DNA from: Candidatus Binatia bacterium
Lineage (GTDB): Bacteria > Desulfobacterota > Binatia > UBA12015
Length of the DNA stretch: 64,000 nucleotides
NCBI GenBank assembly: GCA_029243485.1
Contig: JAQWRY010000037.1
Coordinates: forward strand, 27,499 to 91,498
Direction: 5' to 3'
The notes beneath the pieces were generated by a model. That model was not told the DNA's origin. It searched no databases and saw nothing but the letters and a program-made list of their open reading frames with translations. Below, piece by piece: positions 26,481 through 35,434 of the stretch (positions are counted from its first letter, which is position 1; each line of letters opens with the position of its first letter). Made by a program: the position numbers and the translations under genes.

Positions 26481-26512
26481 CCTCCGAACCGATTGCGTAC
26501 CGGCCGCCGGAT

Positions 26513-27688
26513 ATGGTCCCCTCCTGTACCTTGATGACCTTCGTGCAAACCCTGTGGTTCTGGGGCAAGATCGTCCTGGTCCTACTCCTGATCGACATCC
26601 TGCTGTTTCGCGTCGGGTGGTTCTGGGAGTTCAAACGCGAGCACCTGGCCGGCGCCGGCCTCGGGCAGACGGAGTACCTCCACGGCGTTACCGGTCGACT
26701 GGCCACTCATAATCCTGCGCGGCCCCTGGCCGTGGCGATCGGGAACTCCGTCGTTCGGATGACGGCGGCCGAGGGGACGATCAACCGGGCCCTCAGACGG
26801 TCGAAGGCGGGGACGAAGTTCCTGAACCTCGGCGTCGACTCGAGCCATACCGACGACGCCGCCCTGATGCTGAACGTGGCACGCGAGGCGGAGCCGTGGC
26901 TCGTGATCTACGGCTTGGCCTATCGCGACTTCATGCCTCGCACGAAGAAGTCCCTCGTCCGGCACAGCTTGATCGACTCGACGTTCGATGTCCCGACGAT
27001 GAAACCCGCATCGATCGACGAGCGGCTCTCCCGTTTCGTCCGCTCACACTGGCGGCTCTACCACCACCGGGAGTTCGTACGCGCGATTCTCGCGCAGGAG
27101 TGGGCGACGCTGACCGGCTCGTTTCCGGCAGCCGCCTGGGCCGCAGAACATCCGCGCGCGCTCGGAGCCGCCGGTGCAGCCTTTCCACCCCAGTTCCTGG
27201 CGTCTGCATCCTGGCCGGCCTGGCAGCGCTGGAACCAGTCCCGGTCGTTCGCAGACTACGAGGCCTATCTCGCCACGCGCGGCCGACTCGCCACCGTCTA
27301 CAAGAAGCGTCGGGCAAAACCGTTCGACCTCGAATCCAGCCCTCAACTCGCGGCCCTCGAGTGGATGCTCCGCCGAACAAAGGAAACAGGCGCGCGGATG
27401 ATCCTCGCGTACTTCCCGGAGAACCCTGTATTTCGCGATCCGGAGGCAGCCGCGTACTTCAACCCGGAACTCTCGGATCGGCTCGCGGCCCTCCTCGAGC
27501 GTGAGGCCGCGCGCTTCGGAGCCCAATTCGTCGACCTACGGGCCCTACTCCCGGCAGAGGACTTCGTGGACCTTCAGCATACGAACCTCCGCGGGAGCCT
27601 AAAGATCAACCGGACCCTGACTCGCCTCGTCGACCAAGAGGCGCGAGCCGCGGCGTCTTCGGAAGCGATAACCGGGTCCGTGCGGTGA
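26513..27688 (+). CDS. DltD-like SGNH acyltransferase with N-terminal membrane anchor
   Basis: 391 residues. An N-terminal helix (about residues 12-38, FWGKIVLVLLLIDILLF) anchors a soluble domain outside the cytoplasmic membrane. The SGNH-type nucleophile is S79 in AIGNSVVR, and the catalytic D353 and H356 are in FVDLQHTNLRG near the C-terminus. Overall order and size resemble DltD and related acyl-transferring partners of MBOAT proteins, not a free esterase. The gene overlaps the MBOAT gene by four bases (GTGA), so equal amounts are made. It likely accepts an acyl group from the microprotein encoded at 28890 and moves it to an envelope polymer. Acceptor unknown. Confidence 0.75.
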   Translation: MVPSCTLMTFVQTLWFWGKIVLVLLLIDILLFRVGWFWEFKREHLAGAGLGQTEYLHGVTGRLATHNPARPLAVAIGNSVVRMTAAEGTINRALRRSKAGTKFLNLGVDSSHTDDAALMLNVAREAEPWLVIYGLAYRDFMPRTKKSLVRHSLIDSTFDVPTMKPASIDERLSRFVRSHWRLYHHREFVRAILAQEWATLTGSFPAAAWAAEHPRALGAAGAAFPPQFLASASWPAWQRWNQSRSFADYEAYLATRGRLATVYKKRRAKPFDLESSPQLAALEWMLRRTKETGARMILAYFPENPVFRDPEAAAYFNPELSDRLAALLEREAARFGAQFVDLRALLPAEDFVDLQHTNLRGSLKINRTLTRLVDQEARAAASSEAITGSVR

Positions 27689-28893
27689 CGTTCAACAGCT
27701 GGAGCTATGCCGCGTTCCTCCTGACCGCGGTCGTACTGCGCTTCATCGTTCCGCGCGCACTGGTCGGCCCGCTCCTCCTCGCGCTCAGCTTCGGCTTCTA
27801 CGCGTGGGGCGCACCGGGCGACCTGCTGGTCCTTCTGCCCCTTGTCGGCGCGGTGCACTTCATCGCGAGACAAGCGGCCCCCGGACGCCCGAGTGGTGGA
27901 CGTTGGCTCGCCGCCGGTGTCACGCTCTCCGTCGGGCTTCTCGCCTACTACAAGTACCAAGGCCTCGCGGTCGAGAGCGCGAACTACGTGAGTGCGCTCC
28001 TCGGGACGCCACTGGCGTGGCTGCCACCACAGACGATCGCGCCACTCGGCATCTCGTTCTTCGTCTTCCTGCTCATTCATTACCTCGTCGAGGTCCACCG
28101 GGGGAACGTGGCGCCGCTCGCCGCTCGCGATGAAGCGCTGTTCGTCCTGTTCTTCCCCACCGTCGTATCGGGGCCGCTAAAACGCGCCGAGGACTTCGCG
28201 CCACAGACGCAAGACCCGGCGCGACCGCAGGCGAGCGACCTACACGAGGGTCTCTCGCGGATCGTCGTCGGCCTCGCGAAGAAGACGCTCGTCGCGGACC
28301 AGATCGCGCCCCTTACCGCACCCGTGTTCTCGCACCCGGCCGGACACGATTGGGGCGATCTCTGGCTCGCCGCCTACGGCTACGCCGTCCAGATCTACTT
28401 CGACTTCTCGGCGTACTCTGACATGGCCATCGGCAGCGCACGGATGCTCCGCATCCGAGTTCCGGAGAATTTCGACTACCCCTACTTCCGAACCAACATC
28501 GTTCAGTTCTGGCGGCACTGGCACATGACCCTCACAGGCTGGATCACGCAGTACGTCTACTTCCCGCTCGGCGGGAACCGTCGGGGCCAGACACGCGCGT
28601 ACGCGAACCGCTTCATCGCAATGGCACTCTGCGGGCTGTGGCACGGCTCGGCCTTCCACTTCGCTGTGTGGGGCGCGTACCATGGGCTCTTGCTGAACCT
28701 GTTCCACATCTATCAGAAGGTGCGCGCTCGCCTCCTTCCCGGCCGTCCCGACGGCTTCGACCACCCCGTCGCCCGCTTCACGAGCGGGCTGTTCACCTTT
28801 CACCTGGTTACGATCGGTTGGGTCTTCTTCGCCGCTGACCTCGCGCCGGCGATCCAGATCGTCGGGCGAATGCTCCTCCTCATGGAAGGATGA
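27685..28893 (+). CDS. DltB/AlgI-type membrane-bound O-acyltransferase (MBOAT)
   Basis: 402 residues from GTG 27685. About ten membrane helices. Family marks: PLGISFFVFLLIHYLVEVHRG, FFPTVVSGPLKRAEDF, YFDFSAYSDMAIGSARML, FRTNIVQFWRHWHMTLTGWI (H280) and CGLWHGSAFHFAVWGAYHG (H320), the two conserved His positions of DltB. Length is that of DltB; the C-terminus lacks a fused FxYxxF-type motif. Such enzymes take an acyl group from a cytoplasmic thioester and pass it across the membrane. The stop overlaps the start of a 45-codon gene by four bases (ATGA). Confidence 0.93.
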   Translation: MTFNSWSYAAFLLTAVVLRFIVPRALVGPLLLALSFGFYAWGAPGDLLVLLPLVGAVHFIARQAAPGRPSGGRWLAAGVTLSVGLLAYYKYQGLAVESANYVSALLGTPLAWLPPQTIAPLGISFFVFLLIHYLVEVHRGNVAPLAARDEALFVLFFPTVVSGPLKRAEDFAPQTQDPARPQASDLHEGLSRIVVGLAKKTLVADQIAPLTAPVFSHPAGHDWGDLWLAAYGYAVQIYFDFSAYSDMAIGSARMLRIRVPENFDYPYFRTNIVQFWRHWHMTLTGWITQYVYFPLGGNRRGQTRAYANRFIAMALCGLWHGSAFHFAVWGAYHGLLLNLFHIYQKVRARLLPGRPDGFDHPVARFTSGLFTFHLVTIGWVFFAADLAPAIQIVGRMLLLMEG

Positions 28894-29027
28894 TGGGTTC
28901 CGTGCGAAAGCGCATTCGAGCCGGCCTGGCGGAGAACGGACTGGTCGTGGTCTACGCGGTGCTCGTTGCGCTGTGCGCGGTCTACGCCCCGCTGAAGGTA
29001 ATCCGCTTCATCTACGCGGAATTCTAG
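28890..29027 (+). CDS. DltX-like transmembrane microprotein ending in FIYAEF
   Basis: A 45-codon gene starting inside the MBOAT stop (ATGA). A basic n-region (VRKRIR, residues 5-10) precedes one hydrophobic helix (about residues 17-34), and the protein ends VIRFIYAEF at the stop codon. Basic inside and C-terminus outside is the expected topology. In the teichoic-acid D-alanylation system the microprotein DltX ends with FIYxEF, and its Tyr carries the acyl group from DltB to DltD; here that Tyr would be Y42. Position, size, coupling and C-terminal hexapeptide all agree. The gene is too short for routine gene finders. Confidence 0.8.
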   Translation: MMGSVRKRIRAGLAENGLVVVYAVLVALCAVYAPLKVIRFIYAEF

Positions 29028-29100
29028 CGGGCACGGGCAAGGCCCGCTGCCACCACTGCCCGGCGTGCGACGCAAAGCGTAGATTGCTAAAAAATGCAGC

Positions 29101-30237
29101 GTGATCATCATCCTCAAGCCCGACGTGCGCCGCGATTCTCCCGCGATTCAAGAGGTGTTGGACCTCGCCGCGCGCTACCCCGGCGTGACCGCCCGAGTCC
29201 ATGTCGTCGAGGGTTCGATCCGCTCGCTGATGGAGATCTATCTGATCGGCTCCACGCAGGAAGTTCCTCTCGAGCCGTTCCAGGATCTCTCGGCCGTCGA
29301 GCGCGTCGTCCGCATCTCGGAGAAGTACCGCATCATCGGTCGTCACAAGGGTCAGATCGAGTCCGAGGGATTCCAGTACCAGGGCATCACGTTCGACCAG
29401 GAGACGCTGCACGTGGCGCCGGGCCTCTGCGCCGTCGACACGCGCGAGCACGTGGACCAGATGTTCGCCGCACTGCAGGAACTCGGCATCCAGACGTCCC
29501 GCATGGGCGCCTACAAACCGCGCACCAGCCCGTACGACTTCCAGGGACTCGGTAAGAACTGCCTCCCCTACGTCTTCGAGAGCGCCGGCAAGCACGACAT
29601 CAAAGTGATCGCGATGGAGATCACGCACGAGTCGAACATCGACGAGATCAACGCGGCGCTCGACGAGGCCGGCAGCCCAACCGGCGTGATGGTCCAGATC
29701 GGTACGCGCAACGCCCAGAACTTCGAGTTGCTGAAGTTCGTCGGTCGCCAGCAACGCTTTCCCGTTCTGTTCAAGCGCGGAATGGGAATCACGCTCGAGG
29801 AATCGCTCAACGCCTGCGAGTACGTCGCGAGCGAGGGTAACAGCCGCATCATCCTCTGCCTGCGCGGCATGAAGACCAATCTCGGCGACCCGCACCGCAA
29901 CTTCGTCGACTTCGCGCACGTACCGACCGTGAAGCGCCTCACGCGAATGCCCGTCTGCGTCGACCCGTCTCACTCCGTCGGGTCACGTGCCGCCGGGCAA
30001 GACGGACTGACGGACATCCACCACGCGACCGCACAGGGCGTCGTGGCGGGCGCCAACCTCGTTCTGGTCGACTTCCATCCGGCGCCGACAAAGGCACTGT
30101 GTGACGGCCCTCAGGCCCTCACGCTGGACGAGTTGAAACCCTACCTCGAGGACATCGCGATCGTCCGGGAAGCCTACGAGAAGCGTCGCGACCTGGCGAA
30201 AAAGACGGCCACTGCCGCCCGCGGCGCCGGCGCCTGA
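29101..30237 (+). CDS. aroF: 3-deoxy-7-phosphoheptulonate (DAHP) synthase, type I beta
   Basis: 378 residues from GTG 29101. First step of the shikimate pathway: phosphoenolpyruvate plus erythrose 4-phosphate. An N-terminal ferredoxin-like regulatory domain (residues 1-~70, MIIILKPDV...) precedes the TIM barrel, as in Thermotoga-type enzymes. Barrel motifs: GAYKPRTSPYDFQGLG, IGTRNAQNFELL, PVLFKRGMG, ILCLRGMKT, VCVDPSHSVGSR (metal His) and VDFHPAPTKALCDGPQAL. The extra N-terminal domain suggests feedback control by an aromatic amino acid. It is 73 bases after the microprotein gene; cotranscription is possible but no functional link is evident. Confidence 0.95.
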   Translation: MIIILKPDVRRDSPAIQEVLDLAARYPGVTARVHVVEGSIRSLMEIYLIGSTQEVPLEPFQDLSAVERVVRISEKYRIIGRHKGQIESEGFQYQGITFDQETLHVAPGLCAVDTREHVDQMFAALQELGIQTSRMGAYKPRTSPYDFQGLGKNCLPYVFESAGKHDIKVIAMEITHESNIDEINAALDEAGSPTGVMVQIGTRNAQNFELLKFVGRQQRFPVLFKRGMGITLEESLNACEYVASEGNSRIILCLRGMKTNLGDPHRNFVDFAHVPTVKRLTRMPVCVDPSHSVGSRAAGQDGLTDIHHATAQGVVAGANLVLVDFHPAPTKALCDGPQALTLDELKPYLEDIAIVREAYEKRRDLAKKTATAARGAGA

Positions 30238-30289
30238 GCCCGGCCCCTCGGGGCGCTAAACCATTGCCGTCCGCACTGCGTTCCTGCCC

Positions 30290-30307
30290 TGCCGCCCCTG
30301 GGCGGCA
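30290..30307. other. GC-rich hairpin between convergent genes
   Basis: TGCCGCCC and GGGCGGCA form an 8-bp stem with a 2-nt gap in the 100-base space between the convergent DAHP synthase and phosphotransferase genes. No T-run follows on either strand, so terminator function is uncertain. Confidence 0.3.
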
Positions 30308-30337
30308 ATCCGCCAACCCGATGTCGACGCCGGTGCC

Positions 30338-31420
30338 CTAGAGCCCGCCTGCGCAGGCCTGAGCGGCTTTCGCCAACTGCGGTACGAACTCGCCGAGCGC
30401 CTTGAAGCGCTCGTCCTGCGTCTGACCCTTCACGAACCGGACGTAGATCTGTTCGAGGACGACGGCCGTCTTGAACAAGGCGAACGTCTCGAACCAAGGG
30501 AGATGCTGAAGGTTCGTGCCGGTCCGCGCCGCATACCGTTCGGCGACTTCCGCTCTCGATGGGAATCCCGGAAGCATCGTCACGCTGCCGCCCGTTCCGC
30601 GCGGCGTCTCGTCCGCGGCTTCGGACCAGTAACCGAGGAGAGTCCCGAGATCGACCAGCGGATCGCCCAGACTCGTCATGTCCCAATCGAAGATCGCGAC
30701 GAGGCGGCCCGGATCCTCGAGCGAGAACATCGCGTTGTCGAGCTTGTAGTCGTTGTGCAGAACGCTCACGCGCTCCGGCGCGGGGATCCGCCCGGCGAGC
30801 CACGTTGCAAGCTCGTCCATGAGCGGGATGTCGCGGGTCCGCGCACGGTCCCAACGTCCGTGCCAGCCCTTCACCTGTCGCTCGACGAAACCTTCGGGGC
30901 GACCCAACGCCGCGATCTCGGGACGAGCGGTATCGACGCTGTGCAGGTCTGCCAGCGCGTCGACGAGCGACTCGGCCATCCGACGTCGCAGGGCCGGCTC
31001 CTCGCCGAGCGCTTCCGGCCACGTCTGGCGAACCACGATCCCCCGCGACCTCTCCATCACGAAGAAGATCGCGCCGATGACGCTCTCGTCCTCGCACAGC
31101 ACGACGGGACGCGGCGAGTGCTCGAAGAGCGGGGCCAGCGCTGCGAGTGCCTTGTACTCCCGCCGCATGTCGTGCGACTTCGGCGCCACCGGACCGAGGG
31201 GCGGCCGGCGCAAGACCATTTCGCGGTGTCCGAACCGGAGATCGTACGTCAGGTTCGCGTGCCCACCGTGGAACTGTCGAACCTCCATCTTCCCGCTCAG
31301 ATCGGGGACCTGCGCGCGAAGGAATTCCTCCAGTCGAGCCTCGTCGAGACGTTCGTCAGGACGGACGTCGCCCGAAGCGTCGAGAAGATCGGTGTCGCCA
31401 GCGAGGGGATTCGTAGCCAT
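30338..31420 (-). CDS. Phosphotransferase family protein (APH fold, ACAD10/11-like)
   Basis: 360 residues. Kinase-like fold with catalytic LHNDYKLDNAMF (D224 base, N229) and metal-binding IFDWDMTSLGDPLVDLG (D245), plus the family segment FHGGHANLTYDLRFG. This is the type fused to acyl-CoA dehydrogenases in ACAD10/11 and found free in many bacteria next to fatty-acid genes, where phosphorylation of 4-hydroxyacyl-CoA is a proposed role. Its neighbours here give no direct clue. It is probably not an antibiotic-resistance enzyme. Confidence 0.85.
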   Translation of the reverse strand: MATNPLAGDTDLLDASGDVRPDERLDEARLEEFLRAQVPDLSGKMEVRQFHGGHANLTYDLRFGHREMVLRRPPLGPVAPKSHDMRREYKALAALAPLFEHSPRPVVLCEDESVIGAIFFVMERSRGIVVRQTWPEALGEEPALRRRMAESLVDALADLHSVDTARPEIAALGRPEGFVERQVKGWHGRWDRARTRDIPLMDELATWLAGRIPAPERVSVLHNDYKLDNAMFSLEDPGRLVAIFDWDMTSLGDPLVDLGTLLGYWSEAADETPRGTGGSVTMLPGFPSRAEVAERYAARTGTNLQHLPWFETFALFKTAVVLEQIYVRFVKGQTQDERFKALGEFVPQLAKAAQACAGGL

Positions 31421-31453
31421 GTTTGGCTTGCTAACAGCGGCCCGCGCGGGCCG

Positions 31454-32296
31454 TCAATCACCGCGTGCCGCGTCCGCGGCGGGCTTCGGCTCGGGCTCCG
31501 GCTCGGGATTCGGCAGCCCCCAGTGCCCTTCGGACCACCGAACGGCCCGGACACCGGCCCGCGGGCCCGTCACGCCCCCCAGCGCGGCCACACCCCGGTG
31601 CGCCTCCGACGCGCGGAGTGCCTGACCCGCCGCATTCATGTGCAGGTCGTCCATGAAGTGCTGCGGCCCCATCTCCAGCTCGAAGTCCAGGACGAACCGC
31701 GGAGCGAAGATGTCGTCGATGCGCGCATTCGTCTCGGCAATGGCGGCGAGCGATCGGCGGATCTCGCCCGTGCGGGGGTGCGGGAAGACCGTCGGCGTCA
31801 CGATGACGAAACCGAGTAGGCCGCGCGACCGCACGATTCGCCAGAGACGGTTGTAGTTGTCCACGATCTCTTCGGGCACGCCATTCTGATCCGCGAGGAC
31901 GTCGTTGGTGCCGAAGGCCAAGATGACGACGTCCACCGGGTCGGTGCTCAGGACCGATTCGAGTTGCCCCACGCCCGAGAAGAAGACCCGGTCCGCCGGC
32001 ACATCCGATACGATATTCGGGCTGACCGTCGCACCACCCACGCCCATGTTCAGGATCCGGACGCGAGGATCCTCGAGGCGAGCCAGGAGCTGCTCGCACC
32101 ACCCGAGCTCGGGCTCGAACCCACCGGGCTTCACCCCCTGCCAGGTCGAAGCCGTATTCGAATCGCCCAGACACGCGATCACGATCTCGCCGTCGCCGTT
32201 CCGGTCAACCGAGTCCGGCAGCGGCTGGGCCGTCGCCGGCGCAACAACCGCGACCAGGATCCCCGTGAGGAGCACCCGTAGGAGGCGTAGACGCAT
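31454..32296 (-). CDS. Secreted SGNH/GDSL hydrolase
   Basis: 280 residues from ATG 32296, giving a signal peptide (MRLRLLRVLLTGILVAVVAP, cleavage after ATAQ). SGNH blocks are intact: CLGDSNT with S46, GVGGATV, FGTNDVL and DDLHMNAAG with the catalytic Asp and His. It is an extracytoplasmic esterase or acyl hydrolase of unknown substrate. The C-terminal tail is a short Pro-Glu repeat (NPEPEPEPKP) that is probably flexible. It faces away from the oligopeptide transporter operon. Confidence 0.85.
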   Translation of the reverse strand: MRLRLLRVLLTGILVAVVAPATAQPLPDSVDRNGDGEIVIACLGDSNTASTWQGVKPGGFEPELGWCEQLLARLEDPRVRILNMGVGGATVSPNIVSDVPADRVFFSGVGQLESVLSTDPVDVVILAFGTNDVLADQNGVPEEIVDNYNRLWRIVRSRGLLGFVIVTPTVFPHPRTGEIRRSLAAIAETNARIDDIFAPRFVLDFELEMGPQHFMDDLHMNAAGQALRASEAHRGVAALGGVTGPRAGVRAVRWSEGHWGLPNPEPEPEPKPAADAARGD

Positions 32297-32391
32297 TCCT
32301 CCAAGGCTAAACGCCGTACGGGCGCCGCCGTCAAATCCGCCGTGCCGGGAAGCCCTTGCGACCACGAGCCCGGGCGGCAACAATCGCCCGG

Positions 32392-34398
32392 ATGACGCGC
32401 TCCTGCCCTTCCGTTCTCATCGCCTTCGCCCTCGCGACCGGCCTCTGCCTCAGCGGCTGCCCAAGCGCCGGTGAGGACCCCGAATCGGCCGCACCTCCTG
32501 CGAGCGAGCCCGTCGCCGCCGCCCCGAAAGCGGACAAGGGGCCGCCGGCACCACCGCCGCCGCCCGCCGCACCGATTTCCTACGAGATCCCCGTCGCGAC
32601 CTGGGATTGGGACGTCGACGCCGGCGACACGAGCGTTCCAGCCAACCAGGGCGGCCCCGGCTTCACCGGAGTGGGATGGGGGACCCGCAACGAAGGACCG
32701 GTGCTCGGCAGCCCCGAGGCCGTCCGCGGCGGCACCGCCCGGCTGTACCTTCCCGACTGGCCCCCCACCCTGCGGCAGGCCGGCGAGAACTGGAATACCT
32801 CCTTCAACTACATGGCCGGCGCGCTCTTGTACGAGAGCCTGCTGAGCATGAACCCCTTCACGCTTCAGCCGACGCCGGCGCTCGCGACGCACTGGTGGGT
32901 CTCCGAAGACAAGACGACCTACCGCTTCCGATTGAACCCGATGGCGCGGTTCAGCAACGGAGAAGAAGTCACCGCGAACGACGTCGTGGCGTCGTGGAAG
33001 CTGCGCGTCGACCCGGGGCTCCGCGAGCCGTCATCGGTCATGACTTTCGGCAAGCTGCACGAGCCGACGGTGCTCTCGAAATACATCGTCGAAGTGAAGG
33101 TCAAAGAAGAGAGCTGGCGAAACTTCTTGTACTTCTCCGGCATGACGGTCTTCCCGGCGAGTTCGATCGGCGACATCACGGGAGAAGAGTACCTCGACCG
33201 TTATCAGTTCGACTACGTACCCGGCTCCGGCCCGTACATCATCCACAAGGCCGACATCGACCAGGGGAAGTCGATCACCCTCCGGCGACGCGACGACTAC
33301 TGGGACGAGAACAACCCCACGCGCCGTGGCACGTACAACATCGAAAACTACGAGTACGCGATCGTGAAGGACCCGGGCCTCGCCTTCGAGAAGGTGAAGA
33401 AGGGGGAGCTCGACATCTACACGGTGTCCAAGGCGCAATGGTGGGCCGAAGAGGTTCCCAAGATCGACGCCGTGAAACGCGGGATGTTGCAGCCCCGCAA
33501 GATCTGGAACGACCGGCCCATGGGCACCTCGGGAATCGCGATCAACATGCAGAAGCTCGGGCTCTCGGATTTGCGGGTGCGGCGCGCGCTCCAGTTTCTC
33601 TACAACCGCGAGCTGATGATCGAGAAGCTGTTCTTCGGCGAATACTCTCCTCTCGACAGCTACTACCAGGGCGGCGTCTACCAGAACCCGGACAACCCCC
33701 ACATGCCGTACGACCCCCTCGCGGCGGTCGAGCTCCTCGAAGAGGCCGGGTGGACCGAGATCAACCCGGCCGGCTACCGGGTGAAGGACGGTCAGGAACT
33801 GCGATTCAACCTCGTCTACTCGAGCTCGCAGCTCGAGCCGAGTCTCACCCTGTTCCAGGAAGATGCCAAGCAGGCAGGCTTCGCCATCGACCTCCAGCTC
33901 CTTACGCCGGCGGCACTCTGGAAGGCACTCCAACAAAAGGAGTACCAGCTCTCGTCCATCGCCTGGGGCGCGCTCGTGTTCCCGAATCCCGAGACCTCGT
34001 TCTCGAGTGACCTCGCCGACAAGCACGGCAACAACAACATCACTGCGTTCAAGAACGACCGGGTCGATGCGCTCTGCGAAGAGTACGACACCGAGTACGA
34101 TGTGGCCCGACGAATCGAGATCATCCGCGAGGTCGACGGGCTCGTGTACGAACAGCAGCCATACATCCTCGGCTGGTACCTCGCACCGCTCCGACTCCTG
34201 TACTCGAACAAGTTCAAGATGCCCGCGTGGGGGATCGGTCCGCTGACCGACGGGAGCGAAGAACATTACCTGTGGTGGATCGACCCTGAGCAGGAAAAGC
34301 TCGTAGACGAAGCGCGGCGCGACACGAGCAAGTCTCTGCCTCTCCTCCCCGTCGAGAACCGCTACTGGCAGGAGTGGCACAAGCACCAGGACGGCTGA
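32392..34398 (+). CDS. Oligopeptide/dipeptide ABC transporter, substrate-binding lipoprotein
   Basis: About 668 residues from ATG 32392, chosen to give a lipoprotein signal with lipobox LCLSGC. A Pro/Ala/Lys linker of about 40 residues follows. The rest is a family-5 extracellular solute-binding protein: LYESLLSMNPFTLQPTPALA, YRFRLNPMARFSNGEEVTAN, VPGSGPYIIHKADIDQGK, KVKKGELDIY, VRRALQFLYNRELMIEKLF and AAVELLEEAGW. It captures peptides or similar ligands for the two permeases and two ATPases encoded after it. Confidence 0.92.
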   Translation: MTRSCPSVLIAFALATGLCLSGCPSAGEDPESAAPPASEPVAAAPKADKGPPAPPPPPAAPISYEIPVATWDWDVDAGDTSVPANQGGPGFTGVGWGTRNEGPVLGSPEAVRGGTARLYLPDWPPTLRQAGENWNTSFNYMAGALLYESLLSMNPFTLQPTPALATHWWVSEDKTTYRFRLNPMARFSNGEEVTANDVVASWKLRVDPGLREPSSVMTFGKLHEPTVLSKYIVEVKVKEESWRNFLYFSGMTVFPASSIGDITGEEYLDRYQFDYVPGSGPYIIHKADIDQGKSITLRRRDDYWDENNPTRRGTYNIENYEYAIVKDPGLAFEKVKKGELDIYTVSKAQWWAEEVPKIDAVKRGMLQPRKIWNDRPMGTSGIAINMQKLGLSDLRVRRALQFLYNRELMIEKLFFGEYSPLDSYYQGGVYQNPDNPHMPYDPLAAVELLEEAGWTEINPAGYRVKDGQELRFNLVYSSSQLEPSLTLFQEDAKQAGFAIDLQLLTPAALWKALQQKEYQLSSIAWGALVFPNPETSFSSDLADKHGNNNITAFKNDRVDALCEEYDTEYDVARRIEIIREVDGLVYEQQPYILGWYLAPLRLLYSNKFKMPAWGIGPLTDGSEEHYLWWIDPEQEKLVDEARRDTSKSLPLLPVENRYWQEWHKHQDG

Positions 34399-34402
34399 CC
34401 CG

Positions 34403-35434
34403 ATGGCCGCCTACTTCGCTCGCCGCTTTCTGCTGATGATCCCGACGTTCCTCGGGATCACACTTCTGGTCTTCGCGATCACCCGTATGGTTCCCGGTGG
34501 GCCGATCGAGCAGATGATCCTGAAGACGCAGATGGCCGCGACCCAAGAGGGCGGCAGCAGTGGCACCTCGACCGGATCCGGATCCGGGATCCCGCAAGAA
34601 GTGCTCGAGCAACTGAAGGCGCACTACCACTTCGACAAGCCCATCCTCGTTGCCTACGGCTTGTGGCTGAAGGATCTTCTGACCCTCAACCTCGGGAAGT
34701 CGTACAAGTACAACACACCGGTTCTCGAGACGATCACCGGGCGCTTTCGCGTCAGCATGTACTTCGGGTTGATCGGCTTCTTCCTCGCTTATCTGATCTG
34801 CATCCCACTCGGGATCCGGAAAGCGATCAAGCACGGCGGGATCTTCGACGTCACCAGTAGCGTCGTCGTCTTCATGGGGTACTCGATCCCCGGATGGGCG
34901 TTGGGCGCCGTTCTCCTGGTGCTACTGGGCGGCGGGAGCTTCTGGGACGTCTTCCCCCTCGGCGGGTTCGAGTCCAGCGACTACGCGGACCTGAGCCTCT
35001 GGGGGAAGGTGAAGGATCGGGCGTACCACACCGTCCTTCCGGTGATGGCTTACATGGTCGGCAGCTTCGCCACGCTCACGATCCTGATGAAGAACTCCCT
35101 CATGGAGAACCTCGGACAGGACTACGTCCGGACGGCGTTCGCCAAGGGACTCTCCGAGCAGCGAGTGATCTTCGTGCATGCCTTCCGGAACTCACTGATT
35201 CCCCTGTGCACCGGGCTCGGGCATGCCGTCGGGCTCGTGATGGCGGGGAGCTACCTCATCGAGAAGGTCTTCAACATCGATGGCCTCGGCTACCTAGGCT
35301 ACACGTCCGTCATCGACCGAGACTACGCGGTCGTGATGGGCGTACTCGTCTTCAATACGTTCCTCGTCCTGCTCGGGAACATTCTGTCCGACGTGTTGTA
35401 CGTGCTCGTGGATCCGAGGATCCGCTTCAACTGA
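34403..35434 (+). CDS. Oligopeptide ABC transporter permease (OppB/DppB type)
   Basis: 343 residues, five bases after the binding-protein gene. The first helix (FLLMIPTFLGITLLVFAITRMVPGG) is the OppB signature, and after a periplasmic Gly/Ser-rich insert there are five more helices. The cytoplasmic EAA loop for ATPase contact is TAFAKGLSEQRVIFVHAFRN. The C-terminus VYVLVDPRIRFN is typical. The Ser/Gly-rich insert (about residues 50-62) is longer than usual. Confidence 0.93.
   Translation: MAAYFARRFLLMIPTFLGITLLVFAITRMVPGGPIEQMILKTQMAATQEGGSSGTSTGSGSGIPQEVLEQLKAHYHFDKPILVAYGLWLKDLLTLNLGKSYKYNTPVLETITGRFRVSMYFGLIGFFLAYLICIPLGIRKAIKHGGIFDVTSSVVVFMGYSIPGWALGAVLLVLLGGGSFWDVFPLGGFESSDYADLSLWGKVKDRAYHTVLPVMAYMVGSFATLTILMKNSLMENLGQDYVRTAFAKGLSEQRVIFVHAFRNSLIPLCTGLGHAVGLVMAGSYLIEKVFNIDGLGYLGYTSVIDRDYAVVMGVLVFNTFLVLLGNILSDVLYVLVDPRIRFN

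Noticed and set aside
30338..31420. Aminoglycoside resistance enzyme
   Set aside because: The fold is shared, but the sequence pattern is that of ACAD10/11-like metabolic kinases.
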